The notes below the pieces were generated by a model. It made no database searches. It was given only the letters and a program-made list of their open reading frames with translations, and was not told the origin of the DNA. Below, piece after piece: positions 11,945-22,857 of a stretch of DNA of 64,000 nucleotides. Source of the DNA: Loripinus fragilis (Eukaryota; Mollusca; Bivalvia; Lucinida; Lucinidae); assembly GCA_964019695.1 (NCBI GenBank), contig OZ026524.1, positions 17,973,509 to 18,037,508 of the forward strand, given 5' to 3'. Position 1 is the stretch's first letter, and every line of letters begins with the position of its first letter. A program made the translations under genes and the position numbers.

Positions 11945-13925
11945 ACATTGATATCTTTAATAAGTGTTCTGATCTTAGAAACTTGGTGATATATGAGCAA
12001 GACTGTTTAAAAAAATGTAAAATATCAACACTCTGCAATTGTTTTATCCATGTTTTATTTAAGCGGCGAAAGCAATATTTGCTTCTCTGCAAAACTTGGA
12101 GTAGGGTTGTGCATTAGCTCATATAAGACAAAATATTTAAGATAGAAAAGCAAACTTTGTTTTTTGTATTCGTCAATTGAGTATAGGTTTGTTAAACCTA
12201 TATAAAACGATATTCATTTATATCCCATAGGGAACAATGTTAAACACATATGATAATTTTACTCTTAATTCAATGTTTCGGCCAAAGGCCTTTATCAAGA
12301 AAAACATGCACTTCAATGTCAACTACATAGTCTCTGTTCCACCATCTTGTAGTTGACATTGAAGTGCATGTTTTCTTGATAATGGCCTTTGACCGAAATA
12401 TTGAATTAAGAGTAAAATTATAATGATAATCTAAAACGGTTTGTGACAGACTCAGAGCAGTCGTTAAACTAAACGACGATAGCCAAAATCACCACTTCTA
12501 AATTATAATTAAGTTCATGTAACGCACATAATACAACATGTAGCCGTAAACAGCTGTCGTATATAGTAAAGCCATCCAGTAATTTGCAGACTATTAGAAT
12601 GTTCATTGATTAGCTAGTTTTAAAGTCTTTTTTCTGTAGCTCAAACTTTCAATTTTCTTATTCTCAAATTTATAAAGTAACATATGTAACAAGCTGTTAC
12701 AGGCTAACACCCGTGCTTACAGTGTGCAAACATCTCCTATTCGATGTACCTTGAATTGGTACATACGATAGAGTATATCTAAAAGAGTTTGGGATGGAGC
12801 AGGTCAATACTCAGCTTGCAGTCAAAATCTTGTTTGATGATTATTCTGGATTTTATGAGATGAGGAGGACAATTATTTTACCAGAGAAGCAGAAATAATA
12901 ATCGATATTGTATATGACTTGGATAAGGATTGGTTTAGAATATTAACATTAGAAAGGGACATTTACTAAATAGTACTGTTTAAACGTGAAACGATTATTT
13001 TCTATGTTCCTCTAGGATGTATCTTTATTTTAGAATTATTCACATTAGGAAATATTGAAAACAAATATTCATAACATCTGTAACAAAGGTACAGGGGCTT
13101 AATAATCATCAATACCTAAGATCTAGGCACCAGAGGCTGGAGACTTTAGCTAGGAAAACATGCGAAATATAATCATTTAATCCCGAAATATCACCTCTTA
13201 CATCAAGTCAATGTCCTTGCTCATTAATTATGTCATGTAACATATGTTACAACCTTTAACAAGTGCTTCAATCTTGTTGTTAAACCTGCAAATTCTATAA
13301 TTTTAATAATATGAGCAAGACAATCCCGAATATGCAAGATATCCAACAGCAGCAAATGTTTTCATATATTTTTACTTAAATGATGCCTACCAAATTCGGC
13401 TCCTTAAAATTAGGTATAGCCTTTGGGTTGTTTAATTGCACGTATAAGACACTATATTTAAAATATAAAAGCAAACTTTGGATTTTCTCTAACCAAAATG
13501 AGTTTGTTAGTACAAAATAATCAAAACTTTTTGGAAAATGCACATATCAGCTAAAAGGCAACTGATATTGGTCACAAGTTTCATGTTTAAAGGGTAATCT
13601 AATTAAAGTAACGTACATAACGCCACAGGAAGCTGTAATTTTGCTCCAAAAGAATTTATATGTAGCTAAAGTTGTCAATATGCAGACCATATGAGTAATT
13701 TAAATAATTAGCAATCTTTCTGTAGCTCAAACTTTTAATTTTCTTTTTTTTCTAAATTTAATATGGTAACATATGTTACAGGCTGTCAGAGACTAACGCC
13801 CCGGCGAACATAGTGCAAACATCTATTAATAGACGCAGCTTGGAATCCTCTTTTAGATAGGATAAGCTTGCAAAATTCCCCAGGGGGAGCAATAACATTC
13901 TCAGCCATCAGTCTAAAGGTGGCCC
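11945..13925 (+). repeat. pair of about 1.1-kb tandem repeat units, copy 1
   Basis: Two units repeat an ordered set of landmarks: atgagcaaga, gtagggttgt or similar, aaaagcaaactttg, gtaacgcacataa, tttctgtagctcaaactttt, the palindrome gtaacatatgttac, then gactaacgcc and gtgcaaacatct. The unit offset is about 1.1 kb once a hairpin inserted at 12251-12425 is discounted. Related arrays lie at 26105-27770 (inverted) and 28690-31003 (same orientation). Confidence 0.85.
12251..12425. mobile_element. near-perfect hairpin insertion in the 1.1-kb repeat
   Basis: Arms of about 77 bp (tgataattttactcttaatt onward; complement agagtaaaattataat at the end) flank a loop of about 20 bp (tagtctctgttccaccatct). 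It interrupts a 1.1-kb unit whose other copies lack it, so it is a later insertion of a fold-back element. Confidence 0.85.
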
Positions 13926-14124
13926 GATAAGCTGGGTATTTATAGGAAATCTACAGTATTTTGCATGCAAAATATAGTTATCGATAAATAATTCATTGTC
14001 AAAGTCAGGTAAAGCATTGATGTAACCATCATATGACTAAAATAATTGATATTATGTTAAAAAAACGTTCGTGTTGGATAAATATGACCATACCAACACA
14101 AACTTTAGCTTTTATTAACGGGCA

Positions 14125-14298
14125 GTTTCTTATTATGGTCGCCATATTTATGACGTCATAACTAGCTTCAGACGCGGATTTGAGATGGGTGACCACCTTT
14201 AAATTAAAGGTTAGACTCCACTAAAGGTTTTGATATAGGTTACCATAAATCGGCACACAATTCGCACGGGACCTATTTTTTGTCCCTAAGGGCCCTGA
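14125..14298 (-). repeat. dispersed repeat, inverted copy of 10207-10365
   Basis: The reverse complement matches 10207-10365. It ends directly before the inverted-repeat element at 14305. Confidence 0.7.
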
Positions 14299-14304
14299 CT
14301 ATAA

Positions 14305-14517
14305 GAGAAAACCTGTCTTCGGGGGTTTGCGAACAACACAGGCGCAGACCAGCCTGCGCATCCGCGCAGTCTGATCAGCGTCTTTCTTATTCGCTGTGTG
14401 AGAAGTATCATATGGTAACTTGCTACAGGTGAAATTGCAATTTTCTAGCTTGTCTCTGTAGCTGAGTAGACTGGTTTGAATCTCGCTTTGTCGGGAATCC
14501 CGAAGATAGGTTTTCTC
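14305..14517 (+). mobile_element. inverted-repeat element, family A, just upstream of a CUB exon
   Basis: Terminal inverted repeats: gagaaaacctgtcttcggg at the left and cccgaagataggttttctc at the right. The interior includes cagaccagcctgcgcatcc and gcgcagtctgatcagcg. It ends 24 bp before the exon at 14542. No transposase is present, so it is a non-autonomous (MITE-like) element. Confidence 0.85.
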
Positions 14518-14541
14518 GCGACGAGGCCCATTTAATTTCAG

Positions 14542-14692
14542 GTTCTTGATGGAAATAGAGTTCTTGGAACATATTGTGGTACTGTATCTCCGGGTTCTCA
14601 ACTATCGAGTGCTGAAGTTTTAATTGTGAGATTTCATTCTGATGACAGCGAAACTGGAAAAGGATTCACCGCATTTTATTCGTCACTTGATG
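14542..14692 (+). CDS. CUB-domain gene, exon encoding second half of CUB domain 1
   Basis: This internal exon has a consensus acceptor (tttaatttcag) and a donor GTAAAT. It is open for 50 codons plus one base, so it enters in phase 0 and leaves in phase 1. The peptide begins VLDGNRVLGTYCG and continues to VRFHSDDSETGKGFTAFYSS. That is the C-terminal half of a CUB domain: the DG turn, the fourth conserved cysteine, the V-R-F strand, and the S-D-x-S-x-x-x-x-GF motif near the domain end. CUB domains are extracellular beta-sandwich modules of about 110 residues that bind protein or carbohydrate, often through calcium. The N-terminal half must lie on an upstream exon, which I did not find in the first 14.5 kb. 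The exon is sandwiched between two inverted-repeat elements, one ending 24 bp upstream and one beginning at intron position +6. It joins in phase to the exon at 18465. Confidence 0.87.
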
Positions 14693-14697
14693 GTAAA

Positions 14698-14925
14698 TGA
14701 GCCGTGGATTTAGATTTCCAACAATTTGACATTTTGACAAGTGTAGACTCGGACGAGCCTCCTCAGCCTACTGTTAAGCTTCAAAACTTCAAATTGTGTT
14801 CAGGAGGTAGCTTGACAATTATAAAAACTACCAAAGGCTCTGATCAGACTGCGCGTATGCGCAGGCTGATCTGAGGCTTTGCTGGTCGCACATTCCAAAA
14901 TGTTGGAAATCTCATGCACTGGCTC
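14698..14925 (-). mobile_element. inverted-repeat element, family B, starting at a splice donor
   Basis: The ends are tgagccgtgg with atttccaacaat at the left and ttggaaatctcatgcact with ggctc at the right. The reverse complement matches 18190-18419. Its first base is position +6 of the intron after the CUB 1 exon. Confidence 0.85.
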
Positions 14926-15940
14926 TTATTTTTGGAACAAAAAATACCCATAGCCCTTTGAAGACCAGAAATACCTACACTTGTACTTAGGCAAACAGTG
15001 AAGACTCTCATTAGCCTGGGTTCCAGTCTGATCATTTTTTTCTTCTTTCTATCTTTTTTGTTTCCGGTTCTTAGTTAAATATTAATCGAAATCAATAACG
15101 GACAACCGATACCTTTTTATTCTCTTATATTTTTTAGAATATTAGCATTAGAAAATATTGCCAAACTTCTGACGACTGGACCCAGGCTAGACTCAGATAA
15201 AATTACGCATAACGTTTGTTTTTATCAGTATTTGTACTGTTGGCTAAGTCAAATCGGTCTTTATAATATGAAATACGATATATGCTGGAAATTATAACCT
15301 GTGACCCCTCAAGATACTGACTTTACAGTATCATACTTATGGCAAATTCCATTGGTCTAAAAAGGGATAATATTATTTAAAAAGAACAGAACAGAACATA
15401 AATTTTATTTAAGACTTAAGCATACAAGCTCGTCGTCATCATAATTAGATATGTGTCATAATCAGAAACGATTGTTTGGTAATAACTACATTTGTCAAAA
15501 CATGTTAAATAAGCCCTACATTTTTGCAGACGCTTACACATTTTAACAAATCATAAATGACTATTTGTTCACTTGAGAATGCTACCGATTACTTAGTTGA
15601 AAGTAAGGAAAGTCAGCTTCGCCGAAAAAGGCATAATTCCAAGAAACTTATATTTCAAATATGACAAAATGCCAATAGAGTTCTAATACCTAAAGGGTAG
15701 CATTTACCTGAAGGTGTTTTCTCTCTCAGACGCATACTATTCTCTGAAATTTTTATGAGCACACAGAACGCATGTTGAAACGGATGGTTTAGAAAGTCTT
15801 CACAATTTTACATAATTTTGTAAATTGAGTTAAGGTTGCAGTAATGTACTCCAAATTGTTAAGAATATTTGGACTGAGATTCGTAAGGGTAAAAAGCCAT
15901 AAATACATTCTAATAATAGTGCATCACTGACACCTGACAA
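14926..15940. other. no recognised feature
   Basis: Intron sequence of the CUB gene without clear repeats or coding potential. Confidence 0.45.
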
Positions 15941-15942
15941 TT

Positions 15943-16135
15943 ACAATAAAACCTTTTTTAAGCGGCCACTAAAACAAAAAAGACAAAAGAAACATCTTAA
16001 TGAAAAATGGTAGCTTAATGAAGGTTAATGGTATTGCAGAATGCTGCAATACTTTTGACCTGTATTTAGCGATAATCCGTCTTAAAATAAATTTTGGTCT
16101 TGTTTTGAGTGGCCGTTTCACACAGGTTTTACTGT
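15943..16135 (+). mobile_element. palindromic element, family C, copy 1
   Basis: Ends acaataaaacc and ggttttactgt are inverted repeats, extended by gcggccact and gagtggccgt. The centre is a hairpin around attgcagaatgctgcaat. No transposase is encoded. Confidence 0.9.
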
Positions 16136-16468
16136 AATATATAAAACGTGTTACATTCACTGGTCGCGGACTGCTTAGTACTGGTAAAACACTGAAAGAT
16201 AGGAAATCAAGTTTAACATCAACACAAAAAAGGCTTAAAACGTTTACCTAAATGTTATTGGGGCATCATTTGTAACGACATTTGAGTTATTTATTTCTTG
16301 CAACCCGTGTAGAAAAATATCAATATGCCTCTGCTTCACAATACGTATGAAAGCATAGAGTTCCGCACCTCCTGGTTCAGCCACACTTTACACAATTTAC
16401 CCAAGATGGTGTTTCCCGCTATTATTAATTGGACCATTACATTTTCGTTTTAATGGAACATACTTTAA

Positions 16469-16535
16469 GCAAACAATGGAAACACTGATCCGACGCCCTG
16501 TTCTGCGGCGACTGATCTGCGTTTGCAAAGTTTGC
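16469..16535. repeat. short hairpin repeat, CAAACAGTG family, diverged
   Basis: Arms gcaaacaatgg and caaagtttgc with inner actgatccgacgcc / ggcgactgatc. Confidence 0.6.
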
Positions 16536-16756
16536 CTATCTCTCACATCAACCAATATTGGTTAATAATCATTAAGAGTCATAAGTAAATGCAAAGGGTT
16601 GTGGGCCTACTCAAAATAAAGATTGTTTAAAGTTCGAAAGTAAAGCATCTGGTTTCGGTTTGATATGGTAGCACACATTTTATAGAAGGGCCTTCTCCAA
16701 AATTGATGATTCATAGGCAAGATAAAAAGCACTGTAATAGTACCCGAATACCAACC

Positions 16757-17250
16757 TGTGGTCATACAACTACTACGGCCAATTTGGGGTTCGTCGCCCA
16801 CTCCGGTGTTATAGTAAAATTACCTTCAAATAAAGGCAGACAAGAATGAAAATATTTGAATATGTTTGCTCCGGGATTGCGTCCTCTAGTTAACAACCTC
16901 TGTGTTTTTTTGCCAAAACGGAGATAAAACAATGAATGGGTTTTTTACAGTTATATTGAAAATTTGTCAATTACGGTTTAGTCATAATTATACGGTTTTG
17001 TCATTGATTAATAATCTACAATGGCAAAGCCGTAATTAGTTGTTTCATGTCTAGACATCAAACGTTAAAGTTTTCAAATAATTTCAAAGCTAGAAGATAC
17101 AGTGTGAATTTGATAACCAGAAATCAATTGGAACCTAAACATTTTGGGACGTTTATCTGTGATTTAATGAAGAAATTGAACATGACGAGAAAGTTTTCAT
17201 ATAACCGGAAAAAGTGACGAAACCCGAATTGCCGTAGTGGTATGACCACA
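16757..17250. mobile_element. inverted-repeat element, family H, short copy
   Basis: Terminal repeats begin tgtggtcatac and end gccgtagtggtatgaccaca, extending about 45 bp into the element. The inner half (16870-17180) matches 59785-60110 in reverse complement, including a nested palindrome aattacggttt / aaaccgtaat. Confidence 0.8.
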
Positions 17251-17561
17251 GTGTACCAACCGCTTACAGAAAGAAGTGTATACGTTAAAAATAAAACAAA
17301 ACAAAATCTTCTACACACATATGACCAGATTCTATTGAGAATTCTTTGTTTTGATCTAAAGATGTAAAGTCGAACTGTCTCTCTTTTGAATCACAGTATT
17401 TCGAATTATTAGTAATATTTATCACATGAGTCACGTCTTGGAGTGATATGCATCGTCGTAGCCCCCATTACGCAGTATACATACGTGCGTAATAAAAATA
17501 GTAGCGCTCAAGGGAGCTCACCTTATGTGGTAAAAGTGATTTTCCATACCTTAAGGAACTG

Positions 17562-17616
17562 CTCTTAAAAGAAAAATTAGCTCCAGAAGGAGCAAATTCT
17601 TTCTTTTAAGAGCATT
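17562..17616. repeat. short hairpin
   Basis: Arms tgctcttaaaagaaa and tttcttttaagagca with inner gctcc / ggagc. Confidence 0.8.
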
Positions 17617-17849
17617 TCCCATTTTGAAAAGGGACAAAGTTGTAGAGAACAAACTCTTGATACAGCGGCCTCCCTTTGATGTGCATTTTGGCTACGGCAT
17701 TGATATACAGCCATGCATTAAGATCAATAAACCACTAGTCAGTAATAAGTGGCTTACAAATTTTGGTAACGGTATGATAACGTCGTGTATATATGGCAAA
17801 ACGCGCGGTTTCAAAGTAGTTTATTTAGGATCATATCTTTAAAAAAATC

Positions 17850-17992
17850 TAACATCAGTGCTCATGTATTATTTAATTTATTAAACTCGTTGCAAAAAGA
17901 GATAAAATGCTTGACAAGACTCACTTTTTATCATTTTCCCCAACTTTATTTTAATAAATTCAATAAAACGCGTGCTCTCATCATGTTAGATC
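17850..17992. repeat. long hairpin repeat, copy 2
   Basis: Same order and orientation as 10073-10206, with more mismatches between its arms. The upstream 17700-17790 also resembles the end of the element at 9457-9951, so the two blocks probably moved as one unit. Confidence 0.75.
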
Positions 17993-18189
17993 CGCTATGT
18001 AGTTGACTTGTCACAATACATGTAACACTTAGATATTACATTTCGTCTTGTAATTTGGACGTTTATATACACAATTTCGACGTTGTGATTCAATATTTTG
18101 ACTAGCTCTATCTTCTTTTCGTCAGGATACAAGAGATTTGTTTTTCCTGATCTATTCTATAACTAACATGATAACTGTAAAAACACATT

Positions 18190-18419
18190 TGAGCCAGTGC
18201 ATGAGATTTCCAACAATGTGGTATATGCCACCAGCAAATCCTCAGATCAGCCTGCGCATACGCGCAGTCTGATCAGAGCTTTGCTAGTCGCTTGAGTATT
18301 CTATGATTGTTAAGCTACTGACTGAACACTATTTGGAGTTTCTAAGCTTAACAGGAGGCTGCAGAGGCCCGTCCGAGTCTACACTAGTTAAATTGTTGGA
18401 AATCTCATGCCGCGGCTCA
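18190..18419 (+). mobile_element. inverted-repeat element, family B, just upstream of a CUB exon
   Basis: Terminal repeats tgagccagtgcatgagattt and aaatctcatgccgcggctca. A nested hairpin (cagatcagcctgcgcata / cgcgcagtctgatcag) lies inside. It ends 45 bp before the exon at 18465. Confidence 0.9.
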
Positions 18420-18464
18420 TTTTTAAGCATGATCTTACTTATAACAATTTCACCCTGTTTTCAG

Positions 18465-18655
18465 TCTCAGCATGTGATTATCGAGTGACATCAATCACCG
18501 GAATCATCCAATCACCTGGCCGCAAGGGAGACAACGCTTATGACACAAGCTACTGCATCTGGACTATTTTTGCAGCGTCCAACCAGTTAGTGCAGCTATT
18601 AGTTACAGAAATGGATATACCATCAACTGGCAGCTGCGAAACTGGCTATCTCAAG
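18465..18655 (+). CDS. CUB-domain gene, exon encoding first half of CUB domain 2
   Basis: The exon runs from an acceptor in ttttcag to a donor after LK (AAG/gtttgc, a weak donor). It is 2 bases plus 63 codons, phase 1 in and phase 0 out, matching the preceding and following exons. The peptide VSACDYRVTSITGII followed by QSPGRKGDNAYDTSYCIW shows the first two CUB cysteines, the I-x-SP motif, the Y and the C-x-W motif. A further C in SCETGYLK is the third cysteine. The expected acidic residue two positions after it is replaced (CET), so calcium binding may be altered. A second AG lies 6 bp downstream in the same frame, so the start could also be 18471, removing two residues. An inverted-repeat element ends 45 bp upstream. 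The CUB assignment is firm; the exact acceptor is not. Confidence 0.9.
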
Positions 18656-18764
18656 GTTTGCAAACGTCAAAAGTGAGATAAAATACTGCATCAGAATTCA
18701 ACATTTACGTTGCGTTTAAATTGAGCATAAACTCGTCTAGTAAATCTCTGGGTGTGTGGACCAA

Positions 18765-19075
18765 AAATAGTAAGTGAGTATGATCAGGAAATACCACAAT
18801 CACAAACCGCAGACAACCCCATTGCACCGCGAGTAAGAGCCGCTCAACCATCACGAGACACCAGGAAGACAAATAAAGCAAAGCAACCAGCTCTCTCTTC
18901 CCCATCAAGATGATTGCAATACTAGAATTGACATAAAGTAACGTACAGCAAAACATAGAACAGTTACAGACCTCCACAAAGGGGGTAACAATAAACAAAA
19001 AGTCAACAACAACAGAACCACCGCCTTAGAACGGACAGCAGCTTAAGCCACCGGGTGGGGGGGGGGGGGGCTAAA
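18765..19075 (-). repeat. dispersed repeat with ACAACAAC tail and G run, copy 1
   Basis: Shared with 31541-31920: taccacaatcac or similar, agcaaccagctctctcttcc, an ACAACAA-rich segment and a long G run. The layout suggests a minus-strand retroelement 3' end. Confidence 0.6.
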
Positions 19076-19149
19076 TGCATTTTACTGGTACCAAAGCTTC
19101 GCCGTAGATTCCAAAATATGTAAAAAGGATATAGTGATGATTTAATTAT

Positions 19150-20890
19150 CCATTTTATGACTGAAAAGATACAAATAAAAGGTATTTGTAATGAAATGTT
19201 TAAACAAATATTGCCAATGGTATACGTTGTCAATAATACATGTATGGCAAATGAATTGGAGTGTTGCATTGGAAGCAGATCATCATTGTTGAACTGGAAC
19301 TATGAAATCGCTGAATCCTATCAATTAAAACATTATTTAAATTATGATCAGTAAACAGCTGTTTACAAATGTCTAACAGGGACGATTTCGTTCATATCTC
19401 GCACAATAGGGTGACATATAAAAACCTTAAGAATTAATATTTTCCAACATGTAACGTATCTATATGGCACATTTTTCAACAGATCACATATAAAACTTTC
19501 ACGTATATGAAAACATATAATTAAAAGTTAGCTTTTATTGAATTGCTTAACATATATTGTCAACGTTATACATAGTCAATGATACACGAGAGGGTTGCAT
19601 TGGGCACAACAGGTTAAGAGAATTATCACTTCCATGAATCGATTTCAGCTTTAGACTTCTGCTGTCATACACTACCATTCTGTCTACTACCCCCTGGTTC
19701 CGGTAGAGCATAGCTCAGAAGGTCATTCTAAGGCATATCCTTTTTCAAATCTCCTATACTACCCTGTGAATCCAAAAAGTATTCTTATCTCTTTCATATT
19801 CCTGGGCTCTGGCTAGTTGTGTACAGTTTCTTTTTTTAAATAGATCCATGCTGATTCCTTGTTCAGAGATAACAATTCCCAGGTATGTGCACTCCTGTTC
19901 GAAGAAGTCACATTTGGATGCCTTCAGTTTCAGATTAATGTGAAGACTTCGTAAAACAGTCTCAAAACGTTACATATGTTCCTCAATACACTGTCCTCTA
20001 CGTAAATGGGACAGTCCCGCAGGTTGATGTATCGGATTGACCTTTTCATCAATCTTTGAAAGGTTGCAAGTGCATTACTGAGACAAACATACATTCTGTT
20101 TAACTCATAGAAACCAAGAATACTGTCTGCATTTATTATTCTCTGCAACTACAACTTTTGAGGTCCAATTGTGAGAAATATTTGGTTCCTGCTAGCAGAT
20201 GTAGTGAGCCCTCTATGTGGAGAATAGCATAATCATCTTTGAAAGTGTGATTGGTCAATTTTCTGAAGATGACGTATTGATCCATCTTTCTTCCACACTT
20301 TCAAAGATGTTTACACAAAACAAGAAGATATGGTATAGTGATGTTTTAATGATCTCTATAATAACTGAAAAGATAAAATTGGTTTAAACATATTTTATTC
20401 AAATTGATTTGTACAAGGTAAATACAACTTGAAAAAATAAGATAAAGATAAGAATGGATGCATGTAGCTTATATAGTTCTTCTCCAAAAATGATACAATT
20501 AAAAGATACTTTTTAATGAAATGTTTAGACATACTGCCAATGATATAAATTGGTGAACAGGAACCATGCAATTGTTGAATACTATCATACACTGTGCATA
20601 CACAGCTACTAATACATGTCTAACACACACAATTTCAAGCAAACCCCACAGACAAGGGTGAAATATAAAAACTTACAAAATGTCACATATGTCTATGGTA
20701 CGTTTTCCAAAAGATAACAAATCAAACTTACACATACTTGAAAAGATATATTGAAATGTCTCTTGTAATGAAGTGTTAAAACAAATATTGCCAAGGATAT
20801 ACGTTGTCAATGGTATAACTATAGCGAATGCATCGGAGCATGCATTGGACACAACAAGTTAAGAGAATTATCACCCCTATGATTCTTTTT
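19150..20890. repeat. diverged tandem repeat of about 350 bp, interrupted by the Ty3-type remnant
   Basis: Blocks with tgaaaagat, taatgaaatgtttaaacaaa, attgccaatggtatacgttg and gttaagagaattatca recur around 19157, 19510, 20490 and 20745. The Ty3-type fragment occupies about 19690-20150. Confidence 0.65.
19690..20150 (-). pseudogene. Ty3-type LTR retrotransposon reverse transcriptase remnant
   Basis: Minus-strand translation gives a segment with LSNALATFQRLMKR, a degraded form of the conserved Ty3 reverse transcriptase palm region. The catalytic acidic pair is not intact (VEDS where the family has a Y-x-D-D box). Further along the same strand it reads LKLKASKCDFFEQE and TYLGIVISEQGI, the following conserved block, then degrades through frameshifts and stops toward 19690. 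It is only a fragment of the polyprotein: no protease, RNase H, integrase or LTRs were seen. It lies within CUB intron 18655-21663, antisense to the gene, and interrupts a local tandem repeat. Confidence 0.85.
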
Positions 20891-21600
20891 ATGCAAAGCA
20901 GTGTTCTTTTTCTCAAATGCAAAATAACCATATCAGGAAAAAGCATTCTACTATGAAAAATAATGTGAATAATTTATGTTAAAAAACATCCCTAGTAGAT
21001 TTACATAATATAACCGTCTGCATGAGGCAGTGCTTTAATGTATAAGCAAGGAATATTTCATTAGGAAACAAGGGTATATTTACTTTTTGGTCAAATATTA
21101 TTTATTTTCTGTGTCTCTGTTGAGACAATGTACACGCTTTCTATGACCAAACCTGACTTGACGTGTCATGGCATTAGAAAATTCCCTGTTCAATTAGTTT
21201 ATACCAAAGAGATTAAAAAAATCAATCGACCAACGAATCAACCATTCGTACCTGATAAATGGAATAAAGGTTGATTTGCAACCTTACATGGGAAAATGTT
21301 AGTTTTTGTTTAAATCATTTAACTCATATAAGTGAGAATGTGAAATCTGATCAGAGTCGCCTCTATTTGATTACAGCGTGGTCTATTAAAATTTGAATAA
21401 AATGAAACATACCACCCAACAGCCTTAAAATTGAAAATGACTGGTCCATTTGATAATAATGGGAAATACATCCAATTAAATTGGTTGAAATGTTAAATTC
21501 ACAACTTCCTTTTACAAATAAGCTTCCAATGTAACGAATATACATATTGTCAAATAGAATAACTGTAATGCACAGACGCTGTAGTCAATATGTATTTTTC
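20891..21600. other. no recognised feature
   Basis: AT-rich intron sequence with no clear structure before the CUB exon at 21663. Confidence 0.45.
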
Positions 21601-21662
21601 TTGTGCACATCACATCACATACACTAGCTGAAAGGTCCCTAATTGTATTTTATTTCTTAAAG

Positions 21663-21810
21663 GTTTATGACGATGATGTGTTAATTGATATGTTCTGTGA
21701 GAAGGAGCTACCAGACCTCATTACGTCATCATCTCGTCATGTTCGAGTTGAGTTTCGCACTGATGAAGATAGGGTTGGTAAAGGATTTTCTATATTCCAC
21801 GCAGCAATAG
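21663..21810 (+). CDS. CUB-domain gene, exon encoding second half of CUB domain 2
   Basis: The acceptor is ttatttcttaaag and the donor is GTATGT. The exon has 49 codons plus one base (phase 0 in, phase 1 out). It reads VYDDDVLIDMFCEKELPD and later HVRVEFRTDEDRVGKGFSIF. These are the D-x-D turn, the fourth cysteine, the V-x-V-x-F strand and the terminal GF motif, completing the domain begun at 18465. Together the two exons give about 112 residues, the usual CUB length, with all four cysteines. The next exon, 9.2 kb downstream, accepts phase 1. This intron is packed with retroelement and satellite-like repeats. Confidence 0.9.
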
Positions 21811-22857
21811 GTATGTTATTCAACATATGCTTCATGTTAATGCTTCATGTATATGCGAGTTAAAATATAACTTTACTGTACACTATATGCTAAAGTTAAA
21901 GTGTTGCTAATGAAAAAGAAAAACGCAAAAAATATTTTTTCTTCACTGGAGTGAAATATACACAATTTGTGGCATTTCTGTTTTTCCTTTGGCTTTTTTG
22001 AGTACATTTCAAACTCTCGAACGCCTGTAATTCCCTTATTAGGAACGAAACAATAACTCCATCTTGTGGAGTGATAAAGCACAGAAGAACACACATGCCT
22101 TTGCTTCTCATAGAGCAAATACATTTGTAAATAAGAATGGGGTGGAGTAATAAAGTGTTGTTGGAAGTATGTAGACCTGTCCTTCAGGTTAAAGCTGGGA
22201 AACAATGTTGTTAAGATTCCAATTGCAGGTTTTTAGTTCCAAAGCGCATACACATAAAGCAATGTTCGGTTAATATAGTTATACAACTTGAATATGGAAT
22301 GTAAGAGAAACAACATTGATTGTGTATTATACCTGGCGAGCATTCGCATTGTGCAGTTGATAATTGTGTAGTGATTGCTTTGGGACAACAGACAAAACGG
22401 CTTTGGTAACTGGGTCAAAGACAGCTCTTAAACATCTCTTTTGGCTGAGTATTTTCTGACAAGCACTAACGTCATTCGGGGTATTATGGGACAAAACATT
22501 TTTACTCCTTTCTAACAATGATCTTGTATTGTAAATTGATACCTACTGGGAATTTAGAGAAAGCCACAACTTGTCAGAAAGCTTGAATTGTTTTTTCCAT
22601 TGTAAACTGTAAATAGCGGAATGGTTTTAAAGGTGACTCATTAAGTTTAGATAAACTTAAAGCTATATATTTCAATGCGACCAGTCTGTCTACTTATGAT
22701 TTTCTTCTCTTTACAATTTCTTACTTTACCTCATAATTGAATTAAATTTTAACTTATTGATCTTATTGAAAGAGACTTCCAGAGAGAAGGCTCTCCTTAC
22801 CTTGCATGTAATGACAGAAATGCATTTTTTCTTCTGTAAAATGTATGTGATGCATTG

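Noticed and set aside
1..14541. Missing first-half exon of CUB domain 1 and signal peptide
   Set aside because: I searched by eye for the Cys/I-x-SP/C-x-W pattern with AG/GT borders and found no convincing candidate.
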